A stretch of 64,000 bases of DNA, taken from the NCBI RefSeq assembly GCF_026072635.1, contig NZ_AP023081.1, positions 466,501-530,500 on the forward strand, written 5' to 3'. The stretch's first letter is position 1, and every line of letters begins with the position of its first letter. Below the pieces are notes generated by a model, which saw nothing but the letters and a program-made list of their open reading frames with translations, searched no databases and was not told where the DNA came from. The position numbers and the translations under genes are program-made. The stretch comes from Pseudomonas solani (lineage in GTDB: Bacteria; Pseudomonadota; Gammaproteobacteria; Pseudomonadales; Pseudomonadaceae). Positions 27,352-36,809 of this stretch are shown here, piece by piece.

Positions 27352-28245
27352 ATGAATAATCTCAGGCGACTGGACCTCAACCTGCTGGTGACCCTCGACG
27401 TGCTGCTCGCCGAGCACAACGTCACCCGCGCCGCCGAGCGCCTGAACTTTTCCCAGCCCTCGGTGAGCGTGCACCTGGCCAAGCTGCGGGAGATCTTCGA
27501 CGACCCGCTGCTGCTGCCCGGCCCACGCGGCATGCGCCCCACCGCCCGCGCCGAGGAGCTGCGCGAGCCCCTGCGCCAGGCTCTGGAATCCCTGGAGCGC
27601 GCCGTGGCCCCGGCCAGCCCCTTCGACCCGGCCCAGGCCCGGGACACCTGGCGCGTCGCCGCCACCGACTACGGCGAATCGGCCATCCTCCTGCCCGCCC
27701 TCGCCGGCCTGCGCACGGCCGCGCCGGCCACCCGCATCGCCGTGGTCGAGATGGTGCCCTCGCGCATCGCCAAGCAGGCGGAGCTGGGCGATATCGACCT
27801 CGCCTTCCACACCGTCGAAGGCTCGCCCCTCAACCTGCGCCGCCGCACCCTGTTCGCCGAGCGCTACGTGCTTGCCGGCCGCGCCGGCCACCCGCGCCTG
27901 AAGCGACGCCCGACGCTGAAGCAGTTCTGCACCCTCGACCAGGTGATCGTCTCCCCCGATGGCGGCGGCTTCTCCGGCGTCACCGACGCAGCGCTCGCCG
28001 AGCACGGCCTGGAACGCCGCGTGGTGCTCTCGGTGCCGCACTTCCTGTTCCTGCGCTCGGTATTGGAAAGCACCGACCTAGTGGCCATGCTCCCCGAACG
28101 CCTGGTGGGCAACAGCGGCACCCTGCAGGTGGTCGACGCCCCGCTGGAAGTCCCCGGCTACGAGATGGCCATGCTCTGGCACGAACGCTCCCACCGCGAC
28201 CCCGCGCACCAGTGGCTGCGGGAGCAGATCGTCAAGGCGGTTTGA
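27352..28245 (+). CDS. LysR family transcriptional regulator
   Basis: A 297-residue LysR protein. The DNA-binding domain is at residues 5-65 (LDLNLLVTLDVLLAEHNVTRAAERLNFSQPSVSVHLAKLREIFDDPLLL), the NodD/LinR-like branch judged by the RRLDLNLL start. The effector domain follows from about residue 90. It is divergent from the quinone oxidoreductase gene, the usual LysR-target layout. The region to the next gene (28246-28511) contains only a REP-like pair. Confidence 0.93.
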   Translation: MNNLRRLDLNLLVTLDVLLAEHNVTRAAERLNFSQPSVSVHLAKLREIFDDPLLLPGPRGMRPTARAEELREPLRQALESLERAVAPASPFDPAQARDTWRVAATDYGESAILLPALAGLRTAAPATRIAVVEMVPSRIAKQAELGDIDLAFHTVEGSPLNLRRRTLFAERYVLAGRAGHPRLKRRPTLKQFCTLDQVIVSPDGGGFSGVTDAALAEHGLERRVVLSVPHFLFLRSVLESTDLVAMLPERLVGNSGTLQVVDAPLEVPGYEMAMLWHERSHRDPAHQWLREQIVKAV

Positions 28246-28270
28246 ACAAGGGGCAGCTCCCGTGGGGCAT

Positions 28271-28332
28271 GTAGGTCGGGTGCAACCCGACATCTGCGGT
28301 GCATGGTTTCGCGGGTTTCACCCGCCCTACGG
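28271..28332. repeat. REP-like inverted pair
   Basis: GTAGGTCGGGTGCAACCCGA (28271-28290) faces GCGGGTTTCACCCGCCCTAC (28311-28330), the inverted form of the same kind of palindrome. A related pair is at 39521-39582. Confidence 0.75.
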
Positions 28333-28511
28333 ACTGCGGCCTTGGGCGAAGCGCGCCCCTCCCCCGTGGGAGCGAATTCATTCGCGATGGGCATAACCGG
28401 CAGAACCGAACCCTGTCACGCCCGCTAACAGAACAGTCGCCCTTGCTGTTCAGCCGCCCTGGCCAGTCGCGTTATTCTTCCGCGCTTGTCCGTCCGCTAC
28501 CCTTCGCCCCG

Positions 28512-30434
28512 ATGCTCGCACCCCAGCTCGCCACGCCCGATCACCTTCCGCCCGTTCTCGCCGGCCCGATGCTGCGGCGGCTGGAGGCGCAGCGCGTGGT
28601 GCTGTGGCTGGTGGCCAGCCGCGAGCTGGCGCTGAGTCTGCGGCTGAGCATCAAGGGTGAAACCCGCGATCACCGCCTCGATGGCGAGGCCTGCCAGGTG
28701 GTGCAGCTGGGGCGGCATGCCTTCCTGCACCTGATCGACCTGCACCTGGATGCACCCCTGCCCTGCGACCGACAGATCGACTACGACCTGCGCTTCGACG
28801 ACCAGGGCATCGCCCAGTGGGCGCCGCACCTGCTCTATGGCGAGGCGCAGCAGCCGGGCTTCGTGCTGCGCTCGCGCATCGACCAGTTGCTCCATGGCTC
28901 CTGCCGCAAGCCCCATCACCCGGCGGCGGAGGGCCTGCTCTGCGCGGACCGCCTGCTGGCCGCGCAACCCGCGCCGGAACAGCGCCCGGCGCTGCTGATG
29001 CTCAGTGGCGACCAGGTCTACGCCGACGATGTGGCCGGGCCGATGCTGCGCGCGATCCACCAGCTGATCGCCTGCCTCGGGCTGTTCGACGAGCGCCTGG
29101 ACGGTGCCGTGGTCGACGACAGCCAGGCCCTGTACCAGCACCCGGCCAGCTACTACCGGCGCGCCGACCTGCTGCCGGCGCTGGAGAGCAACGAAACGCT
29201 GCGCGAGCGCTTCTTCGGTGGCGCGAAGAAACCCATCTTCACCAGCAGCAACGCCGACAACCACCTGGTGACCCTGGCCGAGGTGCTGGCCATGTACCTG
29301 CTGGTGTGGTCGCCGCTGCCCTGGACGCTGCTGGAAACCGAGATGCCGTCGCTGCCGGTGGACAGGGTCGAGCGCTACCAGCTGGAACGCCAGCGCCTGG
29401 AGGCCTTCCGCAAGAGCCTGCCGGGCGCGGCGCGGGTGTTCGCCCACCTGCCGACGCTGATGATCTTCGACGACCACGACATCACCGACGACTGGAACCT
29501 CTCCGCCCAGTGGGAACAGACCGCCTACGGCCACCCCTTCTCCAAGCGCATCATCGGCAACGCTCTGCTCGCCTACCTGCTCTGCCAGGGCTGGGGCAAC
29601 GACCCGGACGCCTTCACCGCGCTGCTGGAGAAGATCCAGGCGCTCACCGCCAGCGCGCAGGCGGACAGCCACTTCGACAGCCCGGCGCTGGATGGCCTGA
29701 TCGACGAGTTGCTGGCCTTCAACCACTGGCAGTACAGCCTGCCCACCACGCCCGCCCTGCTGGTGCTGGACACCCGCACCCGCCGCTGGCGCAGCGAGGT
29801 GAACCTCAAGCGCCCCTCCGGCCTGCTGGACTGGGAAGCCCTGAGCGAGCTGCAGCACGAGCTGCTCGACCACCCTTCGGCCATCATCGTCTCGCCCGCG
29901 CCGGTGTTCGGCGTGAAGCTGATCGAGGCGGTGCAGAAGGTCTTCAGTTGGTTCGGCCACCCCTTGCTGGTGGACGCGGAGAACTGGATGGCCCATCGCG
30001 GCGCGGCCCAGGTGATCCTCAACATCTTCCGCCACTCGCGCACGCCGGGCAGCTACGTGATCCTCTCCGGGGACGTGCACTACTCCTTCGTCTACGAGGT
30101 GCTGATCCGCCATCGCAAGCAGGGCCCGCGCATCTGGCAGATCACCAGCAGCGGCGTGAAGAACGAATTCCCCCGGCGCCTGCTGGATGTCTTCGACCGC
30201 CTCAACCGCTGGCTCTATTCGCCCCATTCGCCCCTCAACTGGTTCACCAAGCGCCGGCGCATGCAGGTGGTGCCGCGCACCCCGGCCCACAGCAAGGCGG
30301 GCGAGCGCCTGTGGAATTCCGCCGGCCTCGGCCAGGTGTTCTTCGATGCGCAGGGCCGCCCGGCGCGCATCTTCCAGCTCAACGCCGACGGCAGCGACGC
30401 CACCGAGTTCCTCGACGAGCCGGACCGATCCTGA
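28512..30434 (+). CDS. PhoD-like alkaline phosphatase / metallophosphatase
   Basis: A 640-residue protein of the alkaline-phosphatase-D superfamily. Metal-site motifs are LMLSGDQVYADD (about 160-172), FDDHDITDDWN (about 319-329) and ILSGDVHYSF (about 515-524). The N-terminal 120 residues form a separate beta-rich part. There is no signal peptide or Tat motif, so it is probably cytoplasmic, unlike classic secreted PhoD. The substrate is unknown. The start at 28512 (MLAPQLATP) is the most plausible, although no strong ribosome-binding site precedes it; the upstream in-frame extension to 28299 lies in repeat-rich DNA. Confidence 0.85.
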   Translation: MLAPQLATPDHLPPVLAGPMLRRLEAQRVVLWLVASRELALSLRLSIKGETRDHRLDGEACQVVQLGRHAFLHLIDLHLDAPLPCDRQIDYDLRFDDQGIAQWAPHLLYGEAQQPGFVLRSRIDQLLHGSCRKPHHPAAEGLLCADRLLAAQPAPEQRPALLMLSGDQVYADDVAGPMLRAIHQLIACLGLFDERLDGAVVDDSQALYQHPASYYRRADLLPALESNETLRERFFGGAKKPIFTSSNADNHLVTLAEVLAMYLLVWSPLPWTLLETEMPSLPVDRVERYQLERQRLEAFRKSLPGAARVFAHLPTLMIFDDHDITDDWNLSAQWEQTAYGHPFSKRIIGNALLAYLLCQGWGNDPDAFTALLEKIQALTASAQADSHFDSPALDGLIDELLAFNHWQYSLPTTPALLVLDTRTRRWRSEVNLKRPSGLLDWEALSELQHELLDHPSAIIVSPAPVFGVKLIEAVQKVFSWFGHPLLVDAENWMAHRGAAQVILNIFRHSRTPGSYVILSGDVHYSFVYEVLIRHRKQGPRIWQITSSGVKNEFPRRLLDVFDRLNRWLYSPHSPLNWFTKRRRMQVVPRTPAHSKAGERLWNSAGLGQVFFDAQGRPARIFQLNADGSDATEFLDEPDRS

Positions 30435-30631
30435 CCGCGCTCTAGGCTCTATACGAAAAGTCGTCGCGCGACGGTCAGGCAAGGCGCAACGACCAACGGG
30501 AGTAACAGCCGGAGGCTGGCCCGAAGGGCGCGCGCCAGTGCGTAAAAACGGGTGAGGAAGCGGAGTTTACGAGCTGTAAATGAGCATTCCGAACCCGTTT
30601 TTAACGAAGCATCACCGAGCGCAGGCACTTT
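30435..30631. other. Structured intergenic element with long inverted repeat
   Basis: The gap between two convergent genes contains a perfect 10-bp inverted repeat AAAAACGGGT (30544-30553) / ACCCGTTTTT (30593-30602) enclosing a smaller stem GTTTAC/GTAAAT. The second arm ends in a T-run, so it could terminate transcription from the left. A short inverted GTCGCGCGAC lies upstream near 30469. The composition looks like a dispersed intergenic element rather than ordinary spacer; no gene is seen. Confidence 0.5.
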
Positions 30632-33517
30632 TCAGAACGGCATGTTCACCCGCAGCGAAGCCACCTGGTCGTCATAGTCACCGCGCGCCTGGGCGCTGTA
30701 GTCCAGGGACAGCTCGGCGCCGTTGTCGAACTGCCGGGCGATGCCGAGGCCACTGCGCAGCAGCCAGGGGCTGGGCGCCTCGCCCGTTGTGGTGAAGCGC
30801 TGGCCCGGCGCGCCGGCGAAGGCCGCGGTGAGGGCGCCGTCCTCGTTGATCAGGTCGTAGCCCACGCCCAGGCTGGCCTTGAGCCGCAGGTTGGGGGCGA
30901 TGGCGTGTTCCAGCTTGCCGTCGAAGCCGGCGATCAGTTGATCGGTGTCCCGCGCGTCCACCTCCAGCAACAACGGCGCCAGGCTGCCGGGGCCGCGCTC
31001 GCGGTAGGCGTCCTCGTGGATGTGGTTGTAGTCCAGGCGTAGCGAGGGCAGCAGCCGCGAATCCTCGCCGAGCTGGAGGGCCTTGCCGAGGCTGGTGCCG
31101 ACCGTGGTCACCAGGCTGTCGTAGTCGGCCTTGGCGGTGCCGCGCAGCCCGGAGATGGCCATGCCGCGCTCACCCTCCACGCGGTTCTGCCCGGCGCCGG
31201 CGTAGAGCATCAGCTCGGTGTCCGGGGCCAGGGTGTGGCTGCTGTAGCCGAGGAACTGCCACATGCCCAGGCGGTTGCTCTGCTGGCCGCCCTGCTCGCT
31301 GCGGCCGGTACCGCCATCGGCATAGGCGAAGGCCACGCCCGCCCGCGAGCTGGCCGAGGTGCGGGTGTCGAAACCGAATACCGTGCCGCTGGCGGCATCG
31401 AGGGCGCTGCCGTCGGCGCGGCCGGTGCGGTAGCTGAAGGGTTGGCTCCAGACCGAATCGCCGGGTGCGGCCAGCCCGTCCACCGCCAACTGCCCGGTGG
31501 CGGACTGCAGGCGCCCCTGCACCGCGTCACCGATGGCGGCCAGGGCGAACTGACTGCTGCGCAGAGCGTCGCTGTTCATCGGCAGGGTCTGCGCCAGGCT
31601 GCTGGCCACCTCGGCCGTGCTGGTGGCGCTGACGAAGTAGGGGGTGAAGGCGCTGGCGCTGCCCTGGGCGAGTTGCTGGTCGATCACCTGGGCCGCGCCG
31701 CCGGCATCCAGTCCGGCGCTGCGAGCGGCCGTGGCGACGCCATCGGCGGACTTGGCGGCGAGGGTCAGGTCGACCGTGTTGCCATCCTTCACCGCGCCGA
31801 AGTCGAACAGCGCCGAGTTGCTGGTGACGTTGAAGGTGCCGTCGGACTGCAGGGTGCCAGCGCTGAGCACGTCCTGCAGACGGTCGACACCGAAGGCCTG
31901 GCCGGGGTTGGCCACGTCCACGTCGAAGCGCGCCTGGCTCGGCAGCGTGGCGGTGCCGGTGACCACCAGTTGCCCGTAGTGGGTGGCGTCCTGCACCTGG
32001 GTGCGTAGCACGGCGCCCGCCGCCTGGCGGTAGTCGCCATCGATGGTGGCCTTGGCCGAGGCGCCGGCGGCGTTGACGGCGGCCACCGAGAGCACGCCGC
32101 GGTTGACGAACTCATCGACCGTGAACAGGTTGCCGTCCTGCAGGGTGTAGCCGGCGTCGCTGAACAGCGTCACCCGGGTGCGTGGCGCGAATACCTCGCC
32201 GATGAACCGGGCGCTGTTCTGCCCGGCGATGTAGAGGTCGTCGAGGGTCGCGTCGTCGCCCACCCGCAACGCATAGTCGTCGCCCTGGAGCACGCCGCTG
32301 TTGGTCAGCCCGCCGCCGACCACGGTGCTGCCATCGAGCACCAGGCCAGTGGCACCTTCGATGCGCCCGCTGTTGTAGAAACCGCCGTCCAGTTGCACGT
32401 CGTCGAAGTTCACCGCCGTGGTCGCCGCCTTGACCGTACCGCTGTTGACCACCTTGCCGTGGACGGTGGTGCCGGTGGAGTTCCAGCCGAAGCCGCCGCC
32501 ATCCGGGTTGAAGCGGCCCTCGATGGTGCCGCTGTTGCGGATGTCGCCGCCGAGGGTGACGAAGTTGACGCTCATGCCGTTGTTGCCGGCGATGCGCTCG
32601 CGGTTGTTCAGGTCATGGCCGATGCTGCCGCGCAGCATCACCAGGCCGGTGCCGAGGGAGCCGGTGTCAATATCGCCGGCGTTGATCAGGTAGCCGGCGA
32701 TATCGGTGTCGGCCAGGCGCACCCCTCCGAAGGGGAAGGACCCCGCGCCGATGCTGCCGGTGTTCACCACATCGAGGCCGATGCGCGTGTCGGTGACGTA
32801 CAGGCCCCAGCCGTCTGTGCCTTCCAGGGTGCCGTAGTTGCGGATGCTGCCGAGGATGTCGCTGCCGGCGATGTCCATGCCGTTGGCCTGGCCGGTGATG
32901 GTGCCGCTGTTGCGGATATCGCCACCGATGCTGCTGTCGACCAGGCTCACCCCGGTGGAACCGAGAATGGTCCCGCTGTTGCGCAGCGCGCCGTCGACCC
33001 GGCTGCCGCTGAGGTAGAGGCCGTCGGCAGGGTCCTGCCCGTCGATCAGCCCGGAATTGACGATGGCGCCATGCAGGGTGCTGTCGTCGAGGCGCAGGGC
33101 GGCGTCGCCACCGTTCACCGTGAGCCCTTCGAAGCGGATCACCCCGCTGGCGTTGTTGAGCAGGCTGCCGGTCACCTCGGTGCCTTGCAGGCGCACGGTC
33201 GCGCCGTCGCCATCCAGGCCGCCGACGGCCGAGAGCGTGCCGTTGTTGCGCAGGGTGCTGGCGCCGTCACCGGCGTGGTCGATGAGCACCGCCGGGCCCT
33301 CCGTCACCTCGATGGCCCCGCTGGAGGTGACCTGCAGGTCGCTGCCGGCCGCCACCGTGCAGGTGCTTTCCAGGCGCCCGCTGAGCCGCATCGGGCAGTC
33401 GTCGGCGAAGGCCTCGGGGGCCACCAGCCCGCCAAGGGCCAGGGTGACCGCGCAAGCCAGCCGCGCACGGGGAAAGGCGCCTGCCTTGAAGCAGACCGGT
33501 TTCGGGAAAGGGGTCAT
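30632..33517 (-). CDS. Autotransporter with beta-barrel domain
   Basis: A 961-residue type Va secretion protein. The signal peptide spans residues 1-38 (ending EAFA|DDCP). The passenger (about 40-640) is made of repeating short strands with NSGTI / NNGTL / NSGVI motifs typical of right-handed beta-helices. The last ~280 residues are the autotransporter barrel (start near SVWSQPFSYRTGRADG, end SLRVNMPF with a terminal Phe for barrel assembly). The only passenger cysteines are a close pair (DDC and STCTV) near its N-terminus. No protease triad or RGD-type motif was noticed, so its activity (adhesion or autoaggregation) is unknown. The start at 33517 has AAGGA 7 nt upstream; the longer frame to 33583 lacks one. 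Confidence 0.92.
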   Translation of the reverse strand: MTPFPKPVCFKAGAFPRARLACAVTLALGGLVAPEAFADDCPMRLSGRLESTCTVAAGSDLQVTSSGAIEVTEGPAVLIDHAGDGASTLRNNGTLSAVGGLDGDGATVRLQGTEVTGSLLNNASGVIRFEGLTVNGGDAALRLDDSTLHGAIVNSGLIDGQDPADGLYLSGSRVDGALRNSGTILGSTGVSLVDSSIGGDIRNSGTITGQANGMDIAGSDILGSIRNYGTLEGTDGWGLYVTDTRIGLDVVNTGSIGAGSFPFGGVRLADTDIAGYLINAGDIDTGSLGTGLVMLRGSIGHDLNNRERIAGNNGMSVNFVTLGGDIRNSGTIEGRFNPDGGGFGWNSTGTTVHGKVVNSGTVKAATTAVNFDDVQLDGGFYNSGRIEGATGLVLDGSTVVGGGLTNSGVLQGDDYALRVGDDATLDDLYIAGQNSARFIGEVFAPRTRVTLFSDAGYTLQDGNLFTVDEFVNRGVLSVAAVNAAGASAKATIDGDYRQAAGAVLRTQVQDATHYGQLVVTGTATLPSQARFDVDVANPGQAFGVDRLQDVLSAGTLQSDGTFNVTSNSALFDFGAVKDGNTVDLTLAAKSADGVATAARSAGLDAGGAAQVIDQQLAQGSASAFTPYFVSATSTAEVASSLAQTLPMNSDALRSSQFALAAIGDAVQGRLQSATGQLAVDGLAAPGDSVWSQPFSYRTGRADGSALDAASGTVFGFDTRTSASSRAGVAFAYADGGTGRSEQGGQQSNRLGMWQFLGYSSHTLAPDTELMLYAGAGQNRVEGERGMAISGLRGTAKADYDSLVTTVGTSLGKALQLGEDSRLLPSLRLDYNHIHEDAYRERGPGSLAPLLLEVDARDTDQLIAGFDGKLEHAIAPNLRLKASLGVGYDLINEDGALTAAFAGAPGQRFTTTGEAPSPWLLRSGLGIARQFDNGAELSLDYSAQARGDYDDQVASLRVNMPF

Positions 33518-33686
33518 CGGTGCGTCCTTACCAGGATTCCATGGGAAGGTTCTGGGTATAGGAAGCGAGGCATGGCCTGTCAAAGAATCGACACGGAAAC
33601 CGACGAAGGGCGGAGATACCCGCCGCTTCGCTTTTTTTCATGGAACTTAATGGAATTTACTGCTGTCGCGGGGTGAAACATCACAG

Positions 33687-33708
33687 GTAGCCCGGGCTTC
33701 AGCCCGGG
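33687..33708. repeat. GGGCTTCAGCCC-type palindrome
   Basis: GTAGCCCGGGCTTCAGCCCGG, a near-perfect hairpin of the same family as the pair at 26390-26453. Confidence 0.75.
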
Positions 33709-33752
33709 TATATCGATGCCTCATTGGAGTCACTCATGGGCGGCAACCATCG

Positions 33753-33835
33753 ATGGGTTTCGCCAGGCTCTACCCATCCTACGGACAGGCCCCTCGTAGG
33801 ATGGGAAGAGCGCAGCGAATCCCATCAAGCGGAGC
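33753..33835. repeat. REP-like inverted pair
   Basis: Two REP units face each other: one ends CCCATCCTACG (33773-33783), the other begins CGTAGGATGGG (33795-33805) and continues AAGAGCGCAGCGAATCCCATC. They fill the space between the autotransporter and CAP-domain genes. Confidence 0.75.
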
Positions 33836-33850
33836 CCCAAACCAACCTCG

Positions 33851-34702
33851 TCACTGCGTCCCGAACATCGCCGTCCAATAGATGCCCGCATCGCTCTTGG
33901 GGTCCACCGCGTAGCCGGCGCCCAGCTCGCGGTAGTGCGGGTTCATCAGGTTGGCGCAATGGCCTGGGCTGGCGAGCCAGCCGTCGAGCACCTTGCGCGC
34001 GCTGTCCTGGCCGGCGGCGATGTTCTCGCCGATCTGCTGGCCGACATAGCCCGCCAGCTCGGCGCGGTCGCCCGGGGTGCGGCCGTCGCGGCCCTTGTGG
34101 TCGAAGTAGTTCTGGTTGGCCATGGAGCGCGCATGGCCTTCGGCAGCGGTGCCCAGGGTGGCGTTCCAGGCCAGCGGCGTGGTGGCGGCGAAGGCCTGGC
34201 CGCCGCATTGGCGGGGCTGGGCGCGCACGGCGTTGATCTGCTCCAGCAGCGTCTGCCCTTCCTTCTCCCATTTGCCCAGGGCGGCGGCCAGCAGCGGCCG
34301 GGCGAGAACGATGCGCCAGTCGCGGTCCTCGCGGCTCACGCCGACGTCGACGAACTGCGGGTCCAGCAGCACATGGCAGAAGCTTTCCTGCAGCGCGCCC
34401 ATGGCGGACTTGGCATCACGGGGGCCGGACAGGCTGATGGCCTGCACGTTGACCATGGGGTAGGACGACTGCGCCAGCGCCTGCTGCAGGTCACCGATGC
34501 TGCTGGCCGAGAGCACCAGGCGCGGGTCCGCGGCCAGCGGCGGCAGCTCCAGGGATGCCTCGCCGGCGCAGCTCTGCACCGAGCTGCGGTACAGGTTGAT
34601 CGATTCGACCAGCTGCGACTCCTCGCTGGCCATGGCGCCAGCCGCCAGTGCCATTCCCAGCGTCAACGCCGCAAGCCGCGACACGCGATGCATGCCCCCC
34701 AT
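33851..34702 (-). CDS. Secreted CAP-domain (SCP/PR1-like) protein
   Basis: A 283-residue exported protein. After a signal peptide (residues 4-27, ending AMA) comes an N-terminal domain of unknown type (about 28-145). A bacterial CAP domain follows (about 150-283), recognised by LLEQINAVRAQPRQCG, GHARSMANQNYFDHKGRDGRTPGDRA, IGENIAAG and SPGHCANLMNPHYRELGAGY. The CAP His/Glu set is present. Bacterial CAP proteins are envelope-associated with largely unknown function. The start at 34702 has GGGAGG 5 nt upstream; an ATG three codons later is possible. Confidence 0.9.
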   Translation of the reverse strand: MGGMHRVSRLAALTLGMALAAGAMASEESQLVESINLYRSSVQSCAGEASLELPPLAADPRLVLSASSIGDLQQALAQSSYPMVNVQAISLSGPRDAKSAMGALQESFCHVLLDPQFVDVGVSREDRDWRIVLARPLLAAALGKWEKEGQTLLEQINAVRAQPRQCGGQAFAATTPLAWNATLGTAAEGHARSMANQNYFDHKGRDGRTPGDRAELAGYVGQQIGENIAAGQDSARKVLDGWLASPGHCANLMNPHYRELGAGYAVDPKSDAGIYWTAMFGTQ

Positions 34703-34933
34703 GGAAACCTCCCTTAGCTGATAGCGCTCATGATGCGCGATTCCAATCCGTCCAGCGCAATGCGATATCACCCCTGGCGCGGCCCAGCCTGCTTGATCCA
34801 CAGGCACGGGCGCAAGGCCCGGCGGGCCCGATCATGGGATTTGGACAGCCGAAGCGGGAAAATGTGCAGCACGGGGCCATCAGGCGCTGGCCGGCCCTAC
34901 GCAAGCGCGCCGGGCTGCCGCTATGATCGATGC

Positions 34934-35335
34934 ATGACGGCCACCCTCCCCCTGCGCAACCCCTGCCCGCCCGGCACCTGCATCTGCGAGCGCGACCAAT
35001 TGCTGGACGCGCCCGGCGCCGACCTGCGCATCCTGCGCCTGACGCGCCAGGAAGAGCTGCGCCTGCTCGAGCGGCTGGAGAACATCAGCAGCCTCGACGA
35101 CCTCGGGCGCATGCAGCAGAAGATGTTCGAGCAGCTCGGCATCCGCCTGGCCATCGCCCCCGGCTTCAACGAGGTGCGCAGCGGGCGCGGCATCGAAATC
35201 GACATCGCCGAGCAGGCCGGCCTCTGCCGCAAGACCCGCCAGTCCATCCCCAGCGCCATCCGCCGTGGCCTGGAGAAACACCCGGAAATCCTCTACGCCC
35301 TGCTCAACGCCCACGACCTGTTGCGGGATGCGTGA
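34934..35335 (+). CDS. Conserved hypothetical protein
   Basis: A 133-residue soluble protein. The N-terminus has a closely spaced PCPPGTCICER cysteine group. A helical region follows (RQEELRLLERLENISSLDDLGRMQQKMFEQLG), then a part rich in basic residues. No family was recognised. It ends 3 bp from the convergent gene at 35339. The upstream frame (34730-34933) is not credible coding sequence. Confidence 0.6.
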   Translation: MTATLPLRNPCPPGTCICERDQLLDAPGADLRILRLTRQEELRLLERLENISSLDDLGRMQQKMFEQLGIRLAIAPGFNEVRSGRGIEIDIAEQAGLCRKTRQSIPSAIRRGLEKHPEILYALLNAHDLLRDA

Positions 35336-35338
35336 GGC

Positions 35339-35683
35339 TCACGCCGGCACGAACGGCTCCACCGAAACCACCTGGTAGTCGTAGCGCTCGCCGCGTTCGT
35401 TGCGGATCAGCGCTTCGCCGGGGACGATGCGGCGGCCGTAGAGGTCGATCAGGGTGCGGGTGTCGTCCAGGGCGCCCCAGTCCATCAGCGCCTCGGTGTC
35501 GGAGTATTCCTCCAGCACGAAGGGGTAGCGCACGTACATGCGGTCTTCGTCGTCGTAGTCCTTCACGTAGCCGAAGGCTTCCACGGTTTTCTCGATGCTC
35601 ATGTCGTCGGCCTGCAGGGCGACGATCACCAGGGTCTGTCTTTCGTCTTCAGCCCATTGGGCGACGATGCGTACGGGTTTCAT
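35339..35683 (-). CDS. Conserved hypothetical protein
   Basis: A 114-residue acidic soluble protein (MKPVRIVAQWAEDERQTLVIVALQ ... VVSVEPFVPA) without membrane segments or a known motif. It lies 70 bp downstream of the truncated hemoglobin gene on the same strand and may share its transcript. The function is unknown. Confidence 0.6.
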   Translation of the reverse strand: MKPVRIVAQWAEDERQTLVIVALQADDMSIEKTVEAFGYVKDYDDEDRMYVRYPFVLEEYSDTEALMDWGALDDTRTLIDLYGRRIVPGEALIRNERGERYDYQVVSVEPFVPA

Positions 35684-35753
35684 GGGGACCTCGATAGGGA
35701 CTTGGCCGGGGCCGGCCCGGCAAGTATGGATGGCGGAGGATGACGGGCAAGCG

Positions 35754-36170
35754 TCAGCCGTGGCGGTTGCGGCTGGCCTGCACCACCCGCTCGGCGGGGA
35801 TGCGCAACTGGGCCAGGAGGTAGTCGGCGAATTCGCTGGAGTAGCCCTGCAGCGCGATCGCCCGCTCCATGCACAGCAGCCAGGCGGCGCTGCGGGCTTC
35901 GTCGATCGGCCATTGGGCGTGGAAGGCGGGAATGGCGATGGAGCCGTATTTCTCGCTGAACAGACGCGGGCCGCCGAGCCAACCGCTGAGGAAGCTGGCG
36001 AGCTTGTCCCGCGACAGCTCCAGGCTCTCCGGGTGCATGCCGCGCAGGTCGCGGGCCTCCGGCAGCTCGTCCATCAGACGATAGAAGTCGTCAACCAGGC
36101 GGCGCAGGCCGTCGATCCCGCCAGCGGCCTGGTAGGAGGCATCGCCGACGCCAAAGGATGGGGTGCTCAA
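35754..36170 (-). CDS. Group II truncated hemoglobin
   Basis: A 138-residue 2-over-2 globin: SYQAAGGIDGLRRLVDDFYRLMDELPEARDLRGMHP at the start and KLASFLSGWLGGPRLFSEKYGSIAIPAFHAQWPI, where the histidine is the likely proximal heme ligand. The family usually shows RxxHxxFPI at this point, so this site is somewhat divergent. Such proteins bind O2 or NO and are linked to nitrosative or oxidative stress. It is followed by the small gene at 35339. Confidence 0.85.
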   Translation of the reverse strand: MSTPSFGVGDASYQAAGGIDGLRRLVDDFYRLMDELPEARDLRGMHPESLELSRDKLASFLSGWLGGPRLFSEKYGSIAIPAFHAQWPIDEARSAAWLLCMERAIALQGYSSEFADYLLAQLRIPAERVVQASRNRHG

Positions 36171-36285
36171 GGCTCGAACTCCTCGAAAAAGGCGGCATTG
36201 TAGCGACCGCCCCCGCCACTGCCGAGCCCCGCCCCACGCGCCGCAAGGTCGCAGGCAAAGGCTGGGCGGGTGGGTTGGGGTGCGC

Positions 36286-36307
36286 GTAGGGTGGGCTTCA
36301 GCCCACC
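36286..36307. repeat. GGGCTTCAGCCC-type palindrome
   Basis: GTAGGGTGGGCTTCAGCCCACC, the same class as 26390 and 57364. It lies between the divergent globin and MerR genes. Confidence 0.75.
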
Positions 36308-36392
36308 GCTTCTCTCCTCACCCCAAATCAATTGCTCGACTCGCGGCCAGCCATTACCGTCATCCCCTCTCTCAGCCCCAGGGACGCCCACC

Positions 36393-36809
36393 ATGCACAT
36401 CGGCGAACTCGCCAGCCGCACCGGCGCCAGCGCCAAGGCCATCCGCCTGTATGAAGAGCAGGGCCTGCTCGGCCCGGTGCCGCGCCAGGGCGTCTATCGC
36501 GTTTATGGCGAGCGCCACCTGCAGCAGGTGCTGCTGATCCGCCAGGCGCAATCGGTGGGCTTCCGCCTGGCCGAACTGCATCCCCTGCTGGCCGGTGGCG
36601 AAGAACCCGACTGGCCCGAGCTGTACCAGCGCCTGCAGGACAAACGCGCCGCCCTGCGTGCGGAAATCCGCCGGCTGCAACGCCTGGATGCGCAGTTGGG
36701 GCGTATCGGCGCAGAAATCCATGCCTGCATCGGCGGCCAGCCCCAGGCCGACCAGGCCCTTTGCGCCACCGAACCCGCCCAGCGCGGCGCCCTGCTGCAG
36801 GAGGCTTGA
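36393..36809 (+). CDS. MerR family transcriptional regulator
   Basis: A 138-residue MerR-type regulator: winged helix at residues 1-70 (MHIGELASRTGASAKAIRLYEEQGLLGPVPRQGVYRVYGERHLQQVLLIRQAQSVGF), then a dimerising coiled coil (about 80-115) and a short C-terminus with cysteines C119 and C131. The cysteines could sense metal or redox state, but they are not in a known metal-site spacing. It is followed 58 bp later by a quinone oxidoreductase gene; the gap holds a MerR-style operator. Confidence 0.9.
   Translation: MHIGELASRTGASAKAIRLYEEQGLLGPVPRQGVYRVYGERHLQQVLLIRQAQSVGFRLAELHPLLAGGEEPDWPELYQRLQDKRAALRAEIRRLQRLDAQLGRIGAEIHACIGGQPQADQALCATEPAQRGALLQEA

Noticed and set aside
28497..30482. 661-codon minus-strand frame opposite the PhoD-like gene
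   Set aside because: Antisense shadow of a clear metallophosphatase.
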